Shown: positions 43,033-52,353, counted from the first letter of the stretch. The stretch: DNA of 64,000 bases from Halogeometricum limi (GCF_900115785.1 NZ_FOYS01000002.1:558001-622000); one strand, 5' to 3'. Notes: a model not told the origin generated them from the sequence alone. Program-made: numbers and translations.

Positions 43033-44139
43033 TCAGCAGTCGCCGACGAGTTCGGTCGTCGCGTCGGTGAGTGCGTCCGCCGCGCGCCGAACGTCGTCGA
43101 CGCGGACGTACTCGCGTTCGGCGTGCGCGACGGCACCCTCGTCGTCCGCGAGAACGCCCGGTCCGAAGACGACGACGGGTTCCGGCGAGAAGTACGACGC
43201 CTCCGTCGCGGCGGTGAACGGACGAATCGAACCCGACCCGCCCGCGCGCTTCGAGGCGGCGGCGACGGCGCGGACGAGTTCGTGGTCCTCCTCGGTCGCG
43301 AACGCTTCGAGGAACGGCGTCGGTCGGTCCGTCAGCGCGAACGAGACGCCAACGTCGTCGGGAACGGCGTCGCGGATGGCGTCCTCCAGAGAGGACCGGA
43401 ACTCCGCGGCCGTCTCCGGGGGGACGCTCCGCCTGTCGAGAACGAGGCGACACTCCGCCGGGACCTGATTAGTCGACGCGCCTCCGTCGACCATCGTCGG
43501 CGTGAGCGTCGCCGCGCCCAACTGCGGGTGCTCCTCTCGCCCCTCGTCGAACGCGCGAATCGCCGCGAGCGCCTGTTCGAGGGCGAACACGCTGTTGACG
43601 CCGGACTGCGGTTCGGCGGCGTGCGAGGCGACGCCCGAGAGGGTGAGCGTCCCCTGAAATCGCCCCTTCGCCGCGGTGCAGACGTCGAGTCCCGTGGGTT
43701 CGCCGACGACGTACAGGTCCGCGTCGACGTCGAGTGCCGCCGCGCCCGTCGAAAGCACCTCCTCGTCGGGGGTTATCGCCAGCGTGACGCGGGCGTCCGC
43801 CGCGGGTTCGACGGCGAGAAACGCCGCGAGGATGGCCGAAAGCGGTCCCTTCGCGTCGCAGGACCCGCGGCCGCGAATCACGTCGGTCCCGTCGTCGTCC
43901 GTCCCGCGTTCGAAGGGGACGTGCGGCGAGACGGTGTCGATGTGCGTGTTGAACGCGAGATGTCGCTCGGGGTCCGCCGCGCCCTTCGCGGCGAGCGTGT
44001 TGCCCGCGTCGTCCACCGTCGCGTCGATTCCGTGTTCCGAGAGCGTCTCGACGAGGAACGCGCGCATCTCCGTCACGTCGTCGTTCGAGGCCAGCGGCAC
44101 CGCTCGTTCGAGAAACGAAACGGGGTCGAACGCCGTCAT
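43033..44139 (-). CDS. dapE: Succinyl-diaminopimelate desuccinylase (M20 peptidase family)
   Basis: This 368-residue protein has the zinc ligands of the M20 family: NTHIDTVSPH (His, Asp), RGSCDAKGPL (Asp), TPDEEVLSTG (catalytic Glu pair) and a terminal-domain His in VAHAERE. It is the last gene of the dap operon and directly abuts dapF. It removes succinate from N-succinyl-LL-diaminopimelate. Related LysK/ArgE enzymes have similar motifs, but the gene order settles on dapE. Confidence 0.88.
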   Translation of the reverse strand: MTAFDPVSFLERAVPLASNDDVTEMRAFLVETLSEHGIDATVDDAGNTLAAKGAADPERHLAFNTHIDTVSPHVPFERGTDDDGTDVIRGRGSCDAKGPLSAILAAFLAVEPAADARVTLAITPDEEVLSTGAAALDVDADLYVVGEPTGLDVCTAAKGRFQGTLTLSGVASHAAEPQSGVNSVFALEQALAAIRAFDEGREEHPQLGAATLTPTMVDGGASTNQVPAECRLVLDRRSVPPETAAEFRSSLEDAIRDAVPDDVGVSFALTDRPTPFLEAFATEEDHELVRAVAAASKRAGGSGSIRPFTAATEASYFSPEPVVVFGPGVLADDEGAVAHAEREYVRVDDVRRAADALTDATTELVGDC

Positions 44140-45006
44140 CTACCGGGAGCGAACGGTCACGTCGAGTTCCGTCTCGAACTCGTGTTCGGTCGGACCGGCG
44201 AGCGTGGCGGGACCGCCCTCAGGAACCGTTATCTTGAGGTCACCGCCCGGCGGGGAGACGGTCACGGGGTCGTCGCCCGAGACGAGTCCGACGCGCTTGG
44301 CCGCGGCGACGACTGCGACGGCACCGGTGCCGCAAGAGAGCGTCTCACCCTCGACGCCGCGTTCGAAGGTCCGCTGGCTGAAGGACCCGTCGTCGTTCCG
44401 CGAGGCGAGGACGACGTTCGCGCCGTCGGCGAACACGTCGGCGTTGCGGACGGCGGGTGCGACCGCTTCGAGGTCCACGGCGTCCACGTCGTCGACGAAC
44501 GCGACGGCGTGCGGGACGCCGGTGTTCACGGCCGTGACGGTGAGGCCCTCGACGTCCTCTTCGACGAGTTCCTCGTCGCGGGAGAGGGGCACGTCGCGCG
44601 GGTGGAACGAGGGTTCGCCCATCTCGATGGTGACCCGGTCGCCGTCGATGCGGGCGTGTCGCGTCCCCGCGGGCGTGTCTATCATCAATTCGTCCGACCC
44701 GGTTCGGTCGGCCGCCCACGCGGCCGCACAGCGCGCGCCGTTGCCGCACATCGCCGCGACGGACCCGTCCGGTTGGACGAGCGTCATCACGACTCGCGGC
44801 GGGGAGTATCGGCCTTCGAGTGCGAGAAAGAGGACGCCGTCCGCGCCGCGTCGGTCCGACCCGCCGTCGATGCCGGAGTCCCGGTCGCAGTGCGCCGTCG
44901 CGAACGCGGGCCGGTCGGGGACCGACTCGGCCGCGTCGACGACGATGAAGTCGTTTCCGGTTCCGTGGTACTTTGCTACAGGTATTCGCTCTTCGAGTAC
45001 GCTCAT
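44140..45006 (-). CDS. dapF: Diaminopimelate epimerase
   Basis: This 288-residue enzyme has two half domains, each with a catalytic cysteine: MCGNGARCAAAWA and ETLSCGTGAVAVV. VAKYHGTGNDFIVVDA at the start is the family N-terminus. It converts LL- to meso-diaminopimelate. It overlaps lysA by four bases. Confidence 0.95.
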   Translation of the reverse strand: MSVLEERIPVAKYHGTGNDFIVVDAAESVPDRPAFATAHCDRDSGIDGGSDRRGADGVLFLALEGRYSPPRVVMTLVQPDGSVAAMCGNGARCAAAWAADRTGSDELMIDTPAGTRHARIDGDRVTIEMGEPSFHPRDVPLSRDEELVEEDVEGLTVTAVNTGVPHAVAFVDDVDAVDLEAVAPAVRNADVFADGANVVLASRNDDGSFSQRTFERGVEGETLSCGTGAVAVVAAAKRVGLVSGDDPVTVSPPGGDLKITVPEGGPATLAGPTEHEFETELDVTVRSR

Positions 45007-46262
45007 TGTTCTAAGGTAGTGAGGTCAGTCAGGGTCTCGCGCCGCCGGACGAGACGGGCCGTCCCGTCCGCCAGTGCGACTTCGGCCGGTCGCGGCCGCG
45101 AGTTGTAGGTGCTCGCCATCTCGTATCCGTAGGCCCCCGCGTTCCCGATAGCGAGGAGATGCCCTCGCCGCGGGGACGCAAGAGACCTGTTCTCACACAG
45201 CACATCGGCGGACTCACAGATAGGGCCCGCGACGGTGGCAGATATCGCCTCATCGTTCTCCGAGGTGGACAGGTTTCGAATCTCGTGGTACGCGTCGTAC
45301 ATCGCCGGGCGCAGGAGGGTGGTCATCCCCGCGTCCACGCCGACCACCGTCGCGTCGGGCGCTTCCTTCACGGAGTTGACGCGCGTGAGGAGGACGCCCG
45401 CGTCGGCGACGACGTAGCGGCCGGGTTCGACGGCGAGCGTCCCCGACACCTCGCCGAGTGCCTCGCGCGTCGCGTCGGCGACGGCTTGCAGGTCGAGTGG
45501 CGGTTCGTCCTCGCGGTACGGGACGCCGAACCCGCCGCCGACGTCCACGAACTCCAGTGGCCCGACGGTGGACGCCACCTCGCGCGCGAGGTCACCCATC
45601 CGCCGAACCAGTTCCCGGTGATTCGAGAGGTCGTCCCCGGAGATACCGCTGCCGGCGTGCGCGTGCAGGCCGACGAAGTCGAACTCCCCGGCCACCGACT
45701 CGGCGAGTTCGACCACGTCGTCGTACGGGACGCCGAACTTCGCGTTGCCGCCCGTGCGGACTTTCTCGTGGTGGCCCGCGCCGACGCCGGGGTTCGCGCG
45801 GATGCAGAGTCGGCCGTCGAAGCCGCGTTCGCGCAGGCGTTCGACGGTGTCCGCCGCGCCGACGGTTATCGTCATCTCGGGGTTCTCGCGCCACCGGTCG
45901 ACGACGTGGTCCAGGTCGCGGGCCGGCGGGTTGACCGCGGTGTACTGTATCTCCGCGCCCTCGTATCCGGCGGCGAGTGCGCGTTCGACCTCTCCGGCCG
46001 AGGCGCATTCGGCGGCGAGTCCGACGTCGCGGACGGTTTCGAGGACGGCGCGGCCGGTGTGGGCTTTCACCGCGTAGCGAACCTCCTCGTCGGGGAAGGC
46101 GTCGAGGAGGCGCGCGCAGTTCTCCCGGACGCGGTCGCGGTCGATGACGTAGAGCGGAGTGCCGTACTCCTCGGCGAGTGCGGCGAGTTCGCTCTCGTCC
46201 CACTCGGAGAGGCGGCGAATCTGCGGATTTTCCTCGTTCGCTCCGTCACCGACGGAGCTCAT
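45003..46262 (-). CDS. lysA: Diaminopimelate decarboxylase
   Basis: This 419-residue PLP enzyme of the fold III (alanine racemase-like barrel) has VRYAVKAHTG with the PLP lysine, HAHAGSGIS, FVDVGGGFGVPY and EPGRYVVADAGVL. GPICESADVL supplies the catalytic Cys/Glu near the C-terminus. It makes L-lysine from meso-diaminopimelate. The ATG at 46262 overlaps dapD's stop by four bases. Confidence 0.95.
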   Translation of the reverse strand: MSSVGDGANEENPQIRRLSEWDESELAALAEEYGTPLYVIDRDRVRENCARLLDAFPDEEVRYAVKAHTGRAVLETVRDVGLAAECASAGEVERALAAGYEGAEIQYTAVNPPARDLDHVVDRWRENPEMTITVGAADTVERLRERGFDGRLCIRANPGVGAGHHEKVRTGGNAKFGVPYDDVVELAESVAGEFDFVGLHAHAGSGISGDDLSNHRELVRRMGDLAREVASTVGPLEFVDVGGGFGVPYREDEPPLDLQAVADATREALGEVSGTLAVEPGRYVVADAGVLLTRVNSVKEAPDATVVGVDAGMTTLLRPAMYDAYHEIRNLSTSENDEAISATVAGPICESADVLCENRSLASPRRGHLLAIGNAGAYGYEMASTYNSRPRPAEVALADGTARLVRRRETLTDLTTLEQ

Positions 46263-47104
46263 TCGCGCAGTGCCTCCTCGCGTCGCGTCTTGTCGAGGGT
46301 GTCCTCCTCGATGTCGAGAGCGACGACGGCGGGTTTGTACGCCCCGCCCGCGAACAGGTCGTGGTCGCCCAGCGAAGACTCGACGTAGCGGGTGAACGCC
46401 CGGCGGTTCGACGGGAGGTGGCCGTACAGCACTTCGTCCTCGACGAGGTCGTAGACGGGGATGCGCGGCGACAGCAGCGTGTTCTCGCCGACGACGGTGT
46501 TCTCGCCGACGTGGAAGCCCGAGGTGACGCGACAGCCGGCACCCAGGGAGACGCCGTCTTCGACGATGACGGGCGCGTCCTCGACGGGTTCGAGGACGCC
46601 GCCAATCAGCGTGTTCGCGCCCAGCTTGACGTTCTCGCCGAGTTGCGCGCACGACCCAACGGTGTCACAGGAGTCGACGAGGGTGCCGTCGTCGACGTAC
46701 GCGCCGACGTTGACGAACGAGGGCGACATCATGATGCAGTCCGAGCCGAGGTGTGCGCCCCGGCGGATAACCGTCCCGTCGGGCGTGTTGCGTGTCCCTC
46801 GTTGGCCGAGGTCCGCGGTCTGTCGGAGCGGAAGCACGTCGTAGTACGTCACGTCGCCGTACTCGCGGGCGATGGTCTCGCGCAGACCGAAGTTCAAGAG
46901 GATGCCGCGCTTGACCCACTCGTTGACGACCCAGCCGTCGGGGCCGGAGTCGCCCACCTGCTCGGCGGCCCGCACGTCGCCCTGTTCGAGGGATTCGAGG
47001 AAGGCGTCGAGCGTCGCCAGCGTCTCCGGGCCGGCGGCGTCGGCCGTGAGTTCGTCGTTCTGGTATCGGTTCCACAGGTCGTCTATCTCGGTTTGCATGC
47101 TCAT
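46259..47104 (-). CDS. dapD: Tetrahydrodipicolinate N-succinyltransferase
   Basis: This 281-residue protein has an N-terminal helical part and then a left-handed beta-helix of hexapeptide repeats with the conserved SPSFVNVGAYVDDGTLVDSC. SCAQLGENVKLGANTLIGG follows. It makes N-succinyl-2-amino-6-ketopimelate and shows that lysine is made by the succinylase route. No aminotransferase dapC lies in the operon; argD elsewhere usually fills in. A second ATG at 47098 is possible. Confidence 0.93.
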   Translation of the reverse strand: MSMQTEIDDLWNRYQNDELTADAAGPETLATLDAFLESLEQGDVRAAEQVGDSGPDGWVVNEWVKRGILLNFGLRETIAREYGDVTYYDVLPLRQTADLGQRGTRNTPDGTVIRRGAHLGSDCIMMSPSFVNVGAYVDDGTLVDSCDTVGSCAQLGENVKLGANTLIGGVLEPVEDAPVIVEDGVSLGAGCRVTSGFHVGENTVVGENTLLSPRIPVYDLVEDEVLYGHLPSNRRAFTRYVESSLGDHDLFAGGAYKPAVVALDIEEDTLDKTRREEALRE

Positions 47105-47871
47105 GCGTCGAGTACCTCGTCGAAGTCGTAGCGTCCGGCCTCACGAGAAGAGAGCCAGACGGCGGCGTCCAGGGCTCCGGCGGCGAAGACGCCGCGAGAG
47201 CCCGCGCGGTGCGTCAGGCTGAGGAGTTGGTGGTCGTCGGCGAGGAGGACTTCGTGTTCGCCGGTGACGCCGCCCGCCCGTCGGGCGTGGACGCCAATCT
47301 CACCCTCGGTTCGGGGCTGGTCGCCCTCGCGGCCGTACACTCGCTCCGCGTCGCCGCGGACGTCGTCTATCTCGTCGAGCAGAGTGTTCGCGGTGCCCGA
47401 GGGGGCGTCGCGCTTTCCGTTGTGGTGCGTCTCCGTCACCTCCACGTCGTAGTCGGGGAGGGCGGCGACGGCTTCGCGGACGGCGCGGCGGAGGGCGGCG
47501 ACGCCCCGCGAGAAGTTCGTCGCGTGCAGGAGCGGTATCGATTCGGCGGCGTCGTCGAGCGCACTCGCTTGCTCGTCGTCGAACCCCGTCGTCCCGACGA
47601 CGGCGGCGACGCCCGCCTCCGCGCAGGCGGCGACGTACTCGACGCTCGACTCAGGGCCGGTGAAGTCGACCAGCACGTCGGGGTCCGTCTCCGCGAGGAG
47701 TTCGGGCAGGTCGTCGGCGTCCTCGACAGCGTGCCCGGAAATCTCGTCGACCGGACTCCGGTTCGCGGCGAGGACGACCCGAACGTCGTCGCGGCCGCCG
47801 GCCACGTCGAGGAGTTCCCGGCCCATCCGTCCGGCGGCACCGACGACGGCGATTCGGACGGGGTCCGCCAT
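47101..47871 (-). CDS. dapB: 4-hydroxy-tetrahydrodipicolinate reductase
   Basis: This 256-residue Rossmann-fold enzyme begins VRIAVVGAAGRMGRELL. The catalytic motif ETHHNGKRDAPSGTANTLL holds the two histidines and lysine. The C-terminal half forms the substrate domain. It overlaps the dapD start by four bases and abuts dapA without a gap. Confidence 0.95.
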   Translation of the reverse strand: MADPVRIAVVGAAGRMGRELLDVAGGRDDVRVVLAANRSPVDEISGHAVEDADDLPELLAETDPDVLVDFTGPESSVEYVAACAEAGVAAVVGTTGFDDEQASALDDAAESIPLLHATNFSRGVAALRRAVREAVAALPDYDVEVTETHHNGKRDAPSGTANTLLDEIDDVRGDAERVYGREGDQPRTEGEIGVHARRAGGVTGEHEVLLADDHQLLSLTHRAGSRGVFAAGALDAAVWLSSREAGRYDFDEVLDA

Positions 47872-48798
47872 CTACTCGCCCTCCACGACGCCGAGTTCGA
47901 GCGACGACTCGCGCGTCGCTTCGAGGTCCGAGAGGAGTTCTTCCAGCGCCTCGTAATGTCCCTCGGAGAGTTCGGTCAGCGGCGGGCGAAGCGCGTTCGG
48001 ACCGTAGCCGCGAATCTCCATCGCCGCGGTCACGGGGATGGGGTTGGTCTCCACGAACAACTGCCGGCAGAGGGGTCCGAGTTCGTGGTGGAGTTCGCGG
48101 GCGCGGGCGTAGTCGTCGTCGTCCAACGCGGCGCGAACCATCGCGACGGTTCGCTCGGGTTCGACGTTCGCGCAGACGGAGATGGTGCCGACGCCGCCGA
48201 CGGCGAGGACGGGAAGCGTCAGTCCGTCGTCGCCCGAGAGGACGGCGAACTCCTCGTCGCGAGTCCGTTCGATTACCTCGGAAATCTGGTTCAGGTCGCC
48301 GCTCGCGGCCTTGTAGCCCGCGATGTTCTCGTGGGCGGCGAGGGCCTCGACCGTCGCCGGTTCCATGTTCTGGCCCGTCCGCGAGGGGACGTTGTAGACT
48401 ATCTGGGGGACGTCCACGGCGTCGGCGATGGTCCGGTAGTGTTCGACGAACCCGGCCTGTTCGGGCTTGTTGTAGTACGGGGAGATGAGGAGCAGTGCGT
48501 CCGCGCCCACCTCGGCCGAGCGTCGAGAGAGTTCGAGGGCCTCGCGGGTCGAGTTCGACCCGGACCCGGCGATGACCGGCACGTCGACGGCGTCCACCAC
48601 CGTCTCCACCACTTCGACGTGTTCGTCGTGGGTGAGGGTGGCGCTCTCGCCGGTCGAACCGACGGGAACGAGTCCGTCGACGCCGGCGCGTTCGAGGCGT
48701 CGGGCGTCGTCCGCGAGTGTCTGGTGGTCGATACTGCCGTCGGGGGCGAACGGGGTAACCATCGCCGGGTACACCCCTCGCAAGTCGAAGTCTGTCAT
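47872..48798 (-). CDS. dapA: 4-hydroxy-tetrahydrodipicolinate synthase
   Basis: This 308-residue TIM-barrel aldolase has VPVGSTGESATLTHDEH near the start (usually GTTGE; here GSTGE). IVYNVPSRTG holds the catalytic Tyr, and NIAGYKAASGDLNQ contains the Schiff-base lysine. It is the first gene of the lysine operon. Its promoter should lie in the 294-base gap up to the divergent NYN gene. Confidence 0.94.
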   Translation of the reverse strand: MTDFDLRGVYPAMVTPFAPDGSIDHQTLADDARRLERAGVDGLVPVGSTGESATLTHDEHVEVVETVVDAVDVPVIAGSGSNSTREALELSRRSAEVGADALLLISPYYNKPEQAGFVEHYRTIADAVDVPQIVYNVPSRTGQNMEPATVEALAAHENIAGYKAASGDLNQISEVIERTRDEEFAVLSGDDGLTLPVLAVGGVGTISVCANVEPERTVAMVRAALDDDDYARARELHHELGPLCRQLFVETNPIPVTAAMEIRGYGPNALRPPLTELSEGHYEALEELLSDLEATRESSLELGVVEGE

Positions 48799-49092
48799 CG
48801 TGTTTGTGTGTCGCGTGGTCGGTCAGTCGTCTGCACACTGCGTTCGGGTTCGAGGGTCGCCAAAGACGGGTCGCCACTCCCGCCTAGAGCGTCACGGTGT
48901 GCGTTTTTTGCGGAGAAAAGCGCCACGCGTCGCTGTCGACCGGTCCGTGCCGGACGGGGACGACGTGGTGAATGTCACGTTCGACGGACGGCACCACGAG
49001 GTCAAATAGCTTACGTCGTGCGCAAGAACCGCCGTCGGAGGGAAGGCGCGCCAGTCACGTCAATTGATAAGGTATCATCACGGGGATTGGGT

Positions 49093-49590
49093 ATGACCGA
49101 GATTCACCCGAGCCAGCGGGTTGCCATCCTGGCGGACGCACAGAACCTCTATCACTCCGCGCAGAGCCTCTACTCGCGGAACATCGACTACTCGTCGCTC
49201 TTGGAGAAGGCCGTCTCCGGCCGCGAACTGACGCGGGCCATCGCGTACGTCGTCCGCGCGGACTCGCCCGAAGAGGAGAGCTTCTTCGAGGCACTCGTCG
49301 ACATCGGGTTCGAGACGAAGATAAAGGACATCAAGACGTTCGGCGACGGGTCGAAGAAGGCCGACTGGGACGTTGGGATGAGCCTGGACGCCGTGACGCT
49401 CGCGAACCACGTCGACACCGTCGTCCTCTGCACGGGCGACGGCGACTTCTCGCGTCTCTGCTCGCATCTCCGTCACGAGGGCGTCCGCGTCGAAGTCATC
49501 GCGTTCAACGAGTCCACCGCCGACGAACTCGTCGAGGCCACCGACGCCTTCCTCGACATGTCCGAGCGACAGGACACCTTCCTCTTGTAA
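49093..49590 (+). CDS. NYN-domain (LabA/DUF88) PIN-like protein
   Basis: This 165-residue protein has the PIN-like aspartates of the NYN family: VAILADAQNLYHSAQSL, KKADWDVGMSLDAV and TGDGDFSRLCSHLRHEGVRV. Such domains often cut or bind RNA; here it is stand-alone and of the usual length. The start is the ATG at 49093; a long open frame upstream overlaps dapB and dapA in antisense and is a shadow. It converges on the membrane protein gene at 49596 with 5 bases between. Confidence 0.85.
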   Translation: MTEIHPSQRVAILADAQNLYHSAQSLYSRNIDYSSLLEKAVSGRELTRAIAYVVRADSPEEESFFEALVDIGFETKIKDIKTFGDGSKKADWDVGMSLDAVTLANHVDTVVLCTGDGDFSRLCSHLRHEGVRVEVIAFNESTADELVEATDAFLDMSERQDTFLL

Positions 49591-49595
49591 CCCGC

Positions 49596-50486
49596 TCAGA
49601 ACGAGTTCGCCGACGCGCCCGTATCGCTCGTCCGAACGTCGGATTCGGCCGGGCTGTCGCCGTCGTCGGTGCGGGGCCTGTGCGCGCGGTAGAACGCCGT
49701 CGCGTACGTCTGTTGGAACGTGAACAGAAGCATCGTCGTCGCCAGCGAGATGGCGGAGACGAGAACGACTTCCGTCGTGGAGAGTTGGAACGCCGCCATC
49801 TGCGAGGCGGCGGCCTGGTCCATTCCCGACTGTTGCATCTCCTGCAGTTGGTCGACGTTCGAGAGGACGGGGTACAGCGTCGCGCCGACGGTCGGAACGA
49901 TGGTGACGACGGTGACGACGAGGCTGATGACGGAGTACCCGAGCGTACTCAGGAGGTTCCTTCGGACGAGTCCGACGCTCTCTTTGAAGCCGCCGATGGC
50001 GTCGGCGTCGCCGAGAGCGATGGCGACGGGGAAGAACTGGATGAAGAAGCTGATAGCGAGGGCGACGAGGACGACCAGTCCGACGACGGCGGCGAGGACG
50101 GGACCGGGGGCACCGCTCGTGGACGCCAGCACGAACGAGATTGCGACGACGATGAGGCCCACGATGGCGATGGCCAACACGAGGACGAACTCGACGAAGT
50201 TCGCCACCAGCAGGGGGACGTATCGGTTCTTCCCGACGCGTCTGAGCGTCGGGAGCGACGTGTCACCGTTCAGCGCTTCGCCGGCCATCCCGATGACGCC
50301 CGCGAGGAAGAACGGGGTGACGAAGAACGTCAGTATCTGGAGCAACGTCGGCGCGACGGGGATGCCGGCCAACTGCGTCGCCGTCTGCGGGAGTATCACC
50401 AGCGCGTACGCGAGGCCACCGAGGAACAGGACGGGGTTTCGACCGAGCGACCCGAGCGCCGTTCGGAGCGATTGGAGAGCTGCCAT
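49596..50486 (-). CDS. Polytopic membrane protein of unknown function
   Basis: This 296-residue protein has about six transmembrane helices, e.g. YVPLLVANFVEFVLVLAIAI and SVISLVVTVVTIVPTVGATL, and acidic ends. The arrangement with a conserved GFKESVGLVRRNLLSTLGYS segment resembles glycerophosphodiester-like or DUF7847-type haloarchaeal membrane proteins. Function is unknown. A small membrane protein gene lies just upstream. Confidence 0.8.
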   Translation of the reverse strand: MAALQSLRTALGSLGRNPVLFLGGLAYALVILPQTATQLAGIPVAPTLLQILTFFVTPFFLAGVIGMAGEALNGDTSLPTLRRVGKNRYVPLLVANFVEFVLVLAIAIVGLIVVAISFVLASTSGAPGPVLAAVVGLVVLVALAISFFIQFFPVAIALGDADAIGGFKESVGLVRRNLLSTLGYSVISLVVTVVTIVPTVGATLYPVLSNVDQLQEMQQSGMDQAAASQMAAFQLSTTEVVLVSAISLATTMLLFTFQQTYATAFYRAHRPRTDDGDSPAESDVRTSDTGASANSF

Positions 50487-50546
50487 GTCCTTCGATTGTC
50501 AAAACAGCCTGATAAAATCACGTATTCCGGGCCCGGCGGCCCGACG

Positions 50547-50726
50547 TCAGACCGTACGGTGAGTGGCCGTCCCGAGGCGGTGCGCGACGGCGACGACGAC
50601 GGCGGCGAGCGCAGTCGCCGCGAGAACGAGCGACAGGCGGCCGTCGATGCCGGATTCGAGAAAGAGCGCGCTACTGGCGAGGAGGAGCGCCGTTCCGAGC
50701 GCGACTTGCCGTACGTCCATCGACAT
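50547..50726 (-). CDS. Small membrane protein with two helices
   Basis: This is a 59-residue protein if it starts at 50726 (57 residues from the second ATG at 50720). It consists of DVRQVALGTALLLASSALF, a short loop, and LSLVLAATALAAVVVAVAHR, so nearly all of it is membrane-spanning. A TATA-like CTTAAG about 29 bases upstream supports a leaderless start. Function is unknown. Confidence 0.6.
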   Translation of the reverse strand: MSMDVRQVALGTALLLASSALFLESGIDGRLSLVLAATALAAVVVAVAHRLGTATHRTV

Positions 50727-50767
50727 ACTCGTCTCGGAGCAGCCTCTGTCACTTAAGCACTTTCTTC

Positions 50768-50782
50768 TCACGGTGACCGTGA
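50768..50782. promoter_or_regulatory. Perfect palindrome TCACGGT-G-ACCGTGA between divergent genes
   Basis: This 15-base perfect palindrome lies between the start regions of the small membrane gene (minus strand) and the PUA gene (plus strand), next to the AATTTACA box (50787-50794) that should serve the PUA gene. It is a good candidate operator acting on both sides. Confidence 0.55.
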
Positions 50783-50846
50783 TAGCAATTTACACGGCCG
50801 CGGGGGAGACCGCGACTGACTTCACGCACCGACGGCAAGCGGAGGT

Positions 50847-51365
50847 ATGAGCGACGAGAACGAGGACGCGTCGAGTGCCGGCGACGACGGTGGCGACGGC
50901 GGCGACGCGACCCTCTCGGACCTGCGTACCGTCGCCGACTACCAGTTCGGCGCGGGGGCCGGGGACGCACTGTTTCCGCACGACGACCTGACCGTCCGGC
51001 GTTCGACCAGCGGACGCCCGCGACAGGTGCTCTCGGAGGACGGCCGCGTCGTGTCGTACGGCACCGACGGGCGATTCACCCTCGGCGTCGAAGGGGGCGT
51101 CCGTCTGACCGAGTCGCTCCCGGACCCGGCCAACCGCGTCGTCGTCGGGTCGGAGAGCGAACCGTTCGTGCGCGACGGGAAAAACACGTTCGCGAAGTTC
51201 GTGCAGTCCGTGGACCCCGCGGTTCGACCGGGTGACGAAGTCGCCGTCGTGACGCCCGACGACACCGTCATCGGCGTCGGCCGCGCGGAACTCTCCGCCG
51301 AAGCGATGGAGGACTTCCAGACGGGGATGGCCGTGTTCGTCCGACACGGCGCCGGTGAGGAGTAA
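50847..51365 (+). CDS. PUA-domain RNA-binding-like protein
   Basis: This 172-residue protein has an acidic, glycine-rich N-terminus and a mid region with DALFPHDDLTVRRSTSGRPR. A C-terminal PUA-like domain contains VRPGDEVAVVTPDDTVIGVG and ALSAEAMEDFQTGMAVFVR. PUA domains bind structured RNA, often near tRNA or rRNA modification sites. The partner enzyme is not fused, so this may be a free RNA-binding subunit. A GGAGG lies directly in front of the ATG, too close for a normal Shine-Dalgarno. Confidence 0.78.
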   Translation: MSDENEDASSAGDDGGDGGDATLSDLRTVADYQFGAGAGDALFPHDDLTVRRSTSGRPRQVLSEDGRVVSYGTDGRFTLGVEGGVRLTESLPDPANRVVVGSESEPFVRDGKNTFAKFVQSVDPAVRPGDEVAVVTPDDTVIGVGRAELSAEAMEDFQTGMAVFVRHGAGEE

Positions 51366-51381
51366 GAGTCGTCGTCCTGCG

Positions 51382-52353
51382 TTACAGACCGAGTGCGGTC
51401 AGAATCGGCACGCCCGACGCGAGGGCACCGACGAGGTAGCCGCCGATGGTACCGCCGTTGAGGAGGGGGAGTCCGGCGTGCGCGCGTCCTTTCAACACCA
51501 ACCAGAGCAGCGCGAACAGGCCGACGAACATGCCGACCATCGCGGTGAGCGCGGGGAGGGTGAGCGCCGGGATGCCGGGGACACCGAGGGAGGGGGCGAG
51601 TTCTCGCGGGAGGAAGAACGCCGCGCTCGCGACCATCACCGTCGGCATCACGGCGTCACCGAGGCCGATGAAGAACGCGTCGCGGACGGGTTCGTCGTCT
51701 GCGTCGTCGTCGGTCGTCCCCCGCTCGCTCTCCGCCTCGTCCGCGTCGTCGTGGACGTCGTTCGCACCCGAGAAGTCGTCGTCCAACAGCGAGTACGACA
51801 GCGTCGTCGGCACGACGAGGACGACGGGGATTCGCAGGTCCATCACGCCCTCCGCCAGGTCGAGCATGTGTTTCGTCCCGTAGACGCTGGTGGCGTCGTA
51901 GATGGCGAGGGCAGTCAGGAGGACGAGGGCCGGGAGGAGACCGAAGCTGATTCCGAACAGTCCGGCCGCGCCCGCGCCCATGAGGACGCCCGCGGTGTCG
52001 ATGACGTACCACTCGGGATACGCCAGCAGTGCGCCGGAGACGGCCACCGCGCCGACGATAGCGAGGACGCCGGGAAGGACGGCGGAGAAGACGTACCACG
52101 ACAGCATCCCGCTGGTGACGACGACGAGGCCGCGGACGGCCCAGTCGAAGTCGTACTTGAACGCCGCGAGCATCACGCCGGTGGCGAGGAGGATGGCACC
52201 GATGTAGACGACGCTGTTCGTCGGGTCCGTCGGGTCCTCGACGGTCTGATAGCCTGCGTCGTAGAACGTCGGGACGAGAGCCAGTGCGCCCAACTGGACG
52301 AGAAGGAAGATGAGGGCGGCGAAGCCGACGCCGAAGGCGACTCGTGTTCGCAT
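51382..52353 (-). CDS. Presenilin/signal-peptide-peptidase-type intramembrane aspartyl protease
   Basis: This 323-residue protein has about nine transmembrane segments. The catalytic pair is in IYDATSVYGTKH (Asp153 of the YD motif) and FIGLGDAVMPTVMVAS (Asp233 of the GLGD motif), and LPLLNGGTIGG gives the PAL-like motif near the C-terminus. An acidic loop of about 35 residues separates the two active-site helices. Archaeal relatives (PSH, A22 family) cut helices inside the membrane. It follows gar1 by 39 bases on the same strand. Confidence 0.93.
   Translation of the reverse strand: MRTRVAFGVGFAALIFLLVQLGALALVPTFYDAGYQTVEDPTDPTNSVVYIGAILLATGVMLAAFKYDFDWAVRGLVVVTSGMLSWYVFSAVLPGVLAIVGAVAVSGALLAYPEWYVIDTAGVLMGAGAAGLFGISFGLLPALVLLTALAIYDATSVYGTKHMLDLAEGVMDLRIPVVLVVPTTLSYSLLDDDFSGANDVHDDADEAESERGTTDDDADDEPVRDAFFIGLGDAVMPTVMVASAAFFLPRELAPSLGVPGIPALTLPALTAMVGMFVGLFALLWLVLKGRAHAGLPLLNGGTIGGYLVGALASGVPILTALGL

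Noticed and set aside
42982-45108. 708-codon open frame on the plus strand
   Set aside because: It is antisense to dapE and dapF, extremely rich in Arg and Val, and has no motifs; GC-rich DNA opens such frames opposite real genes.
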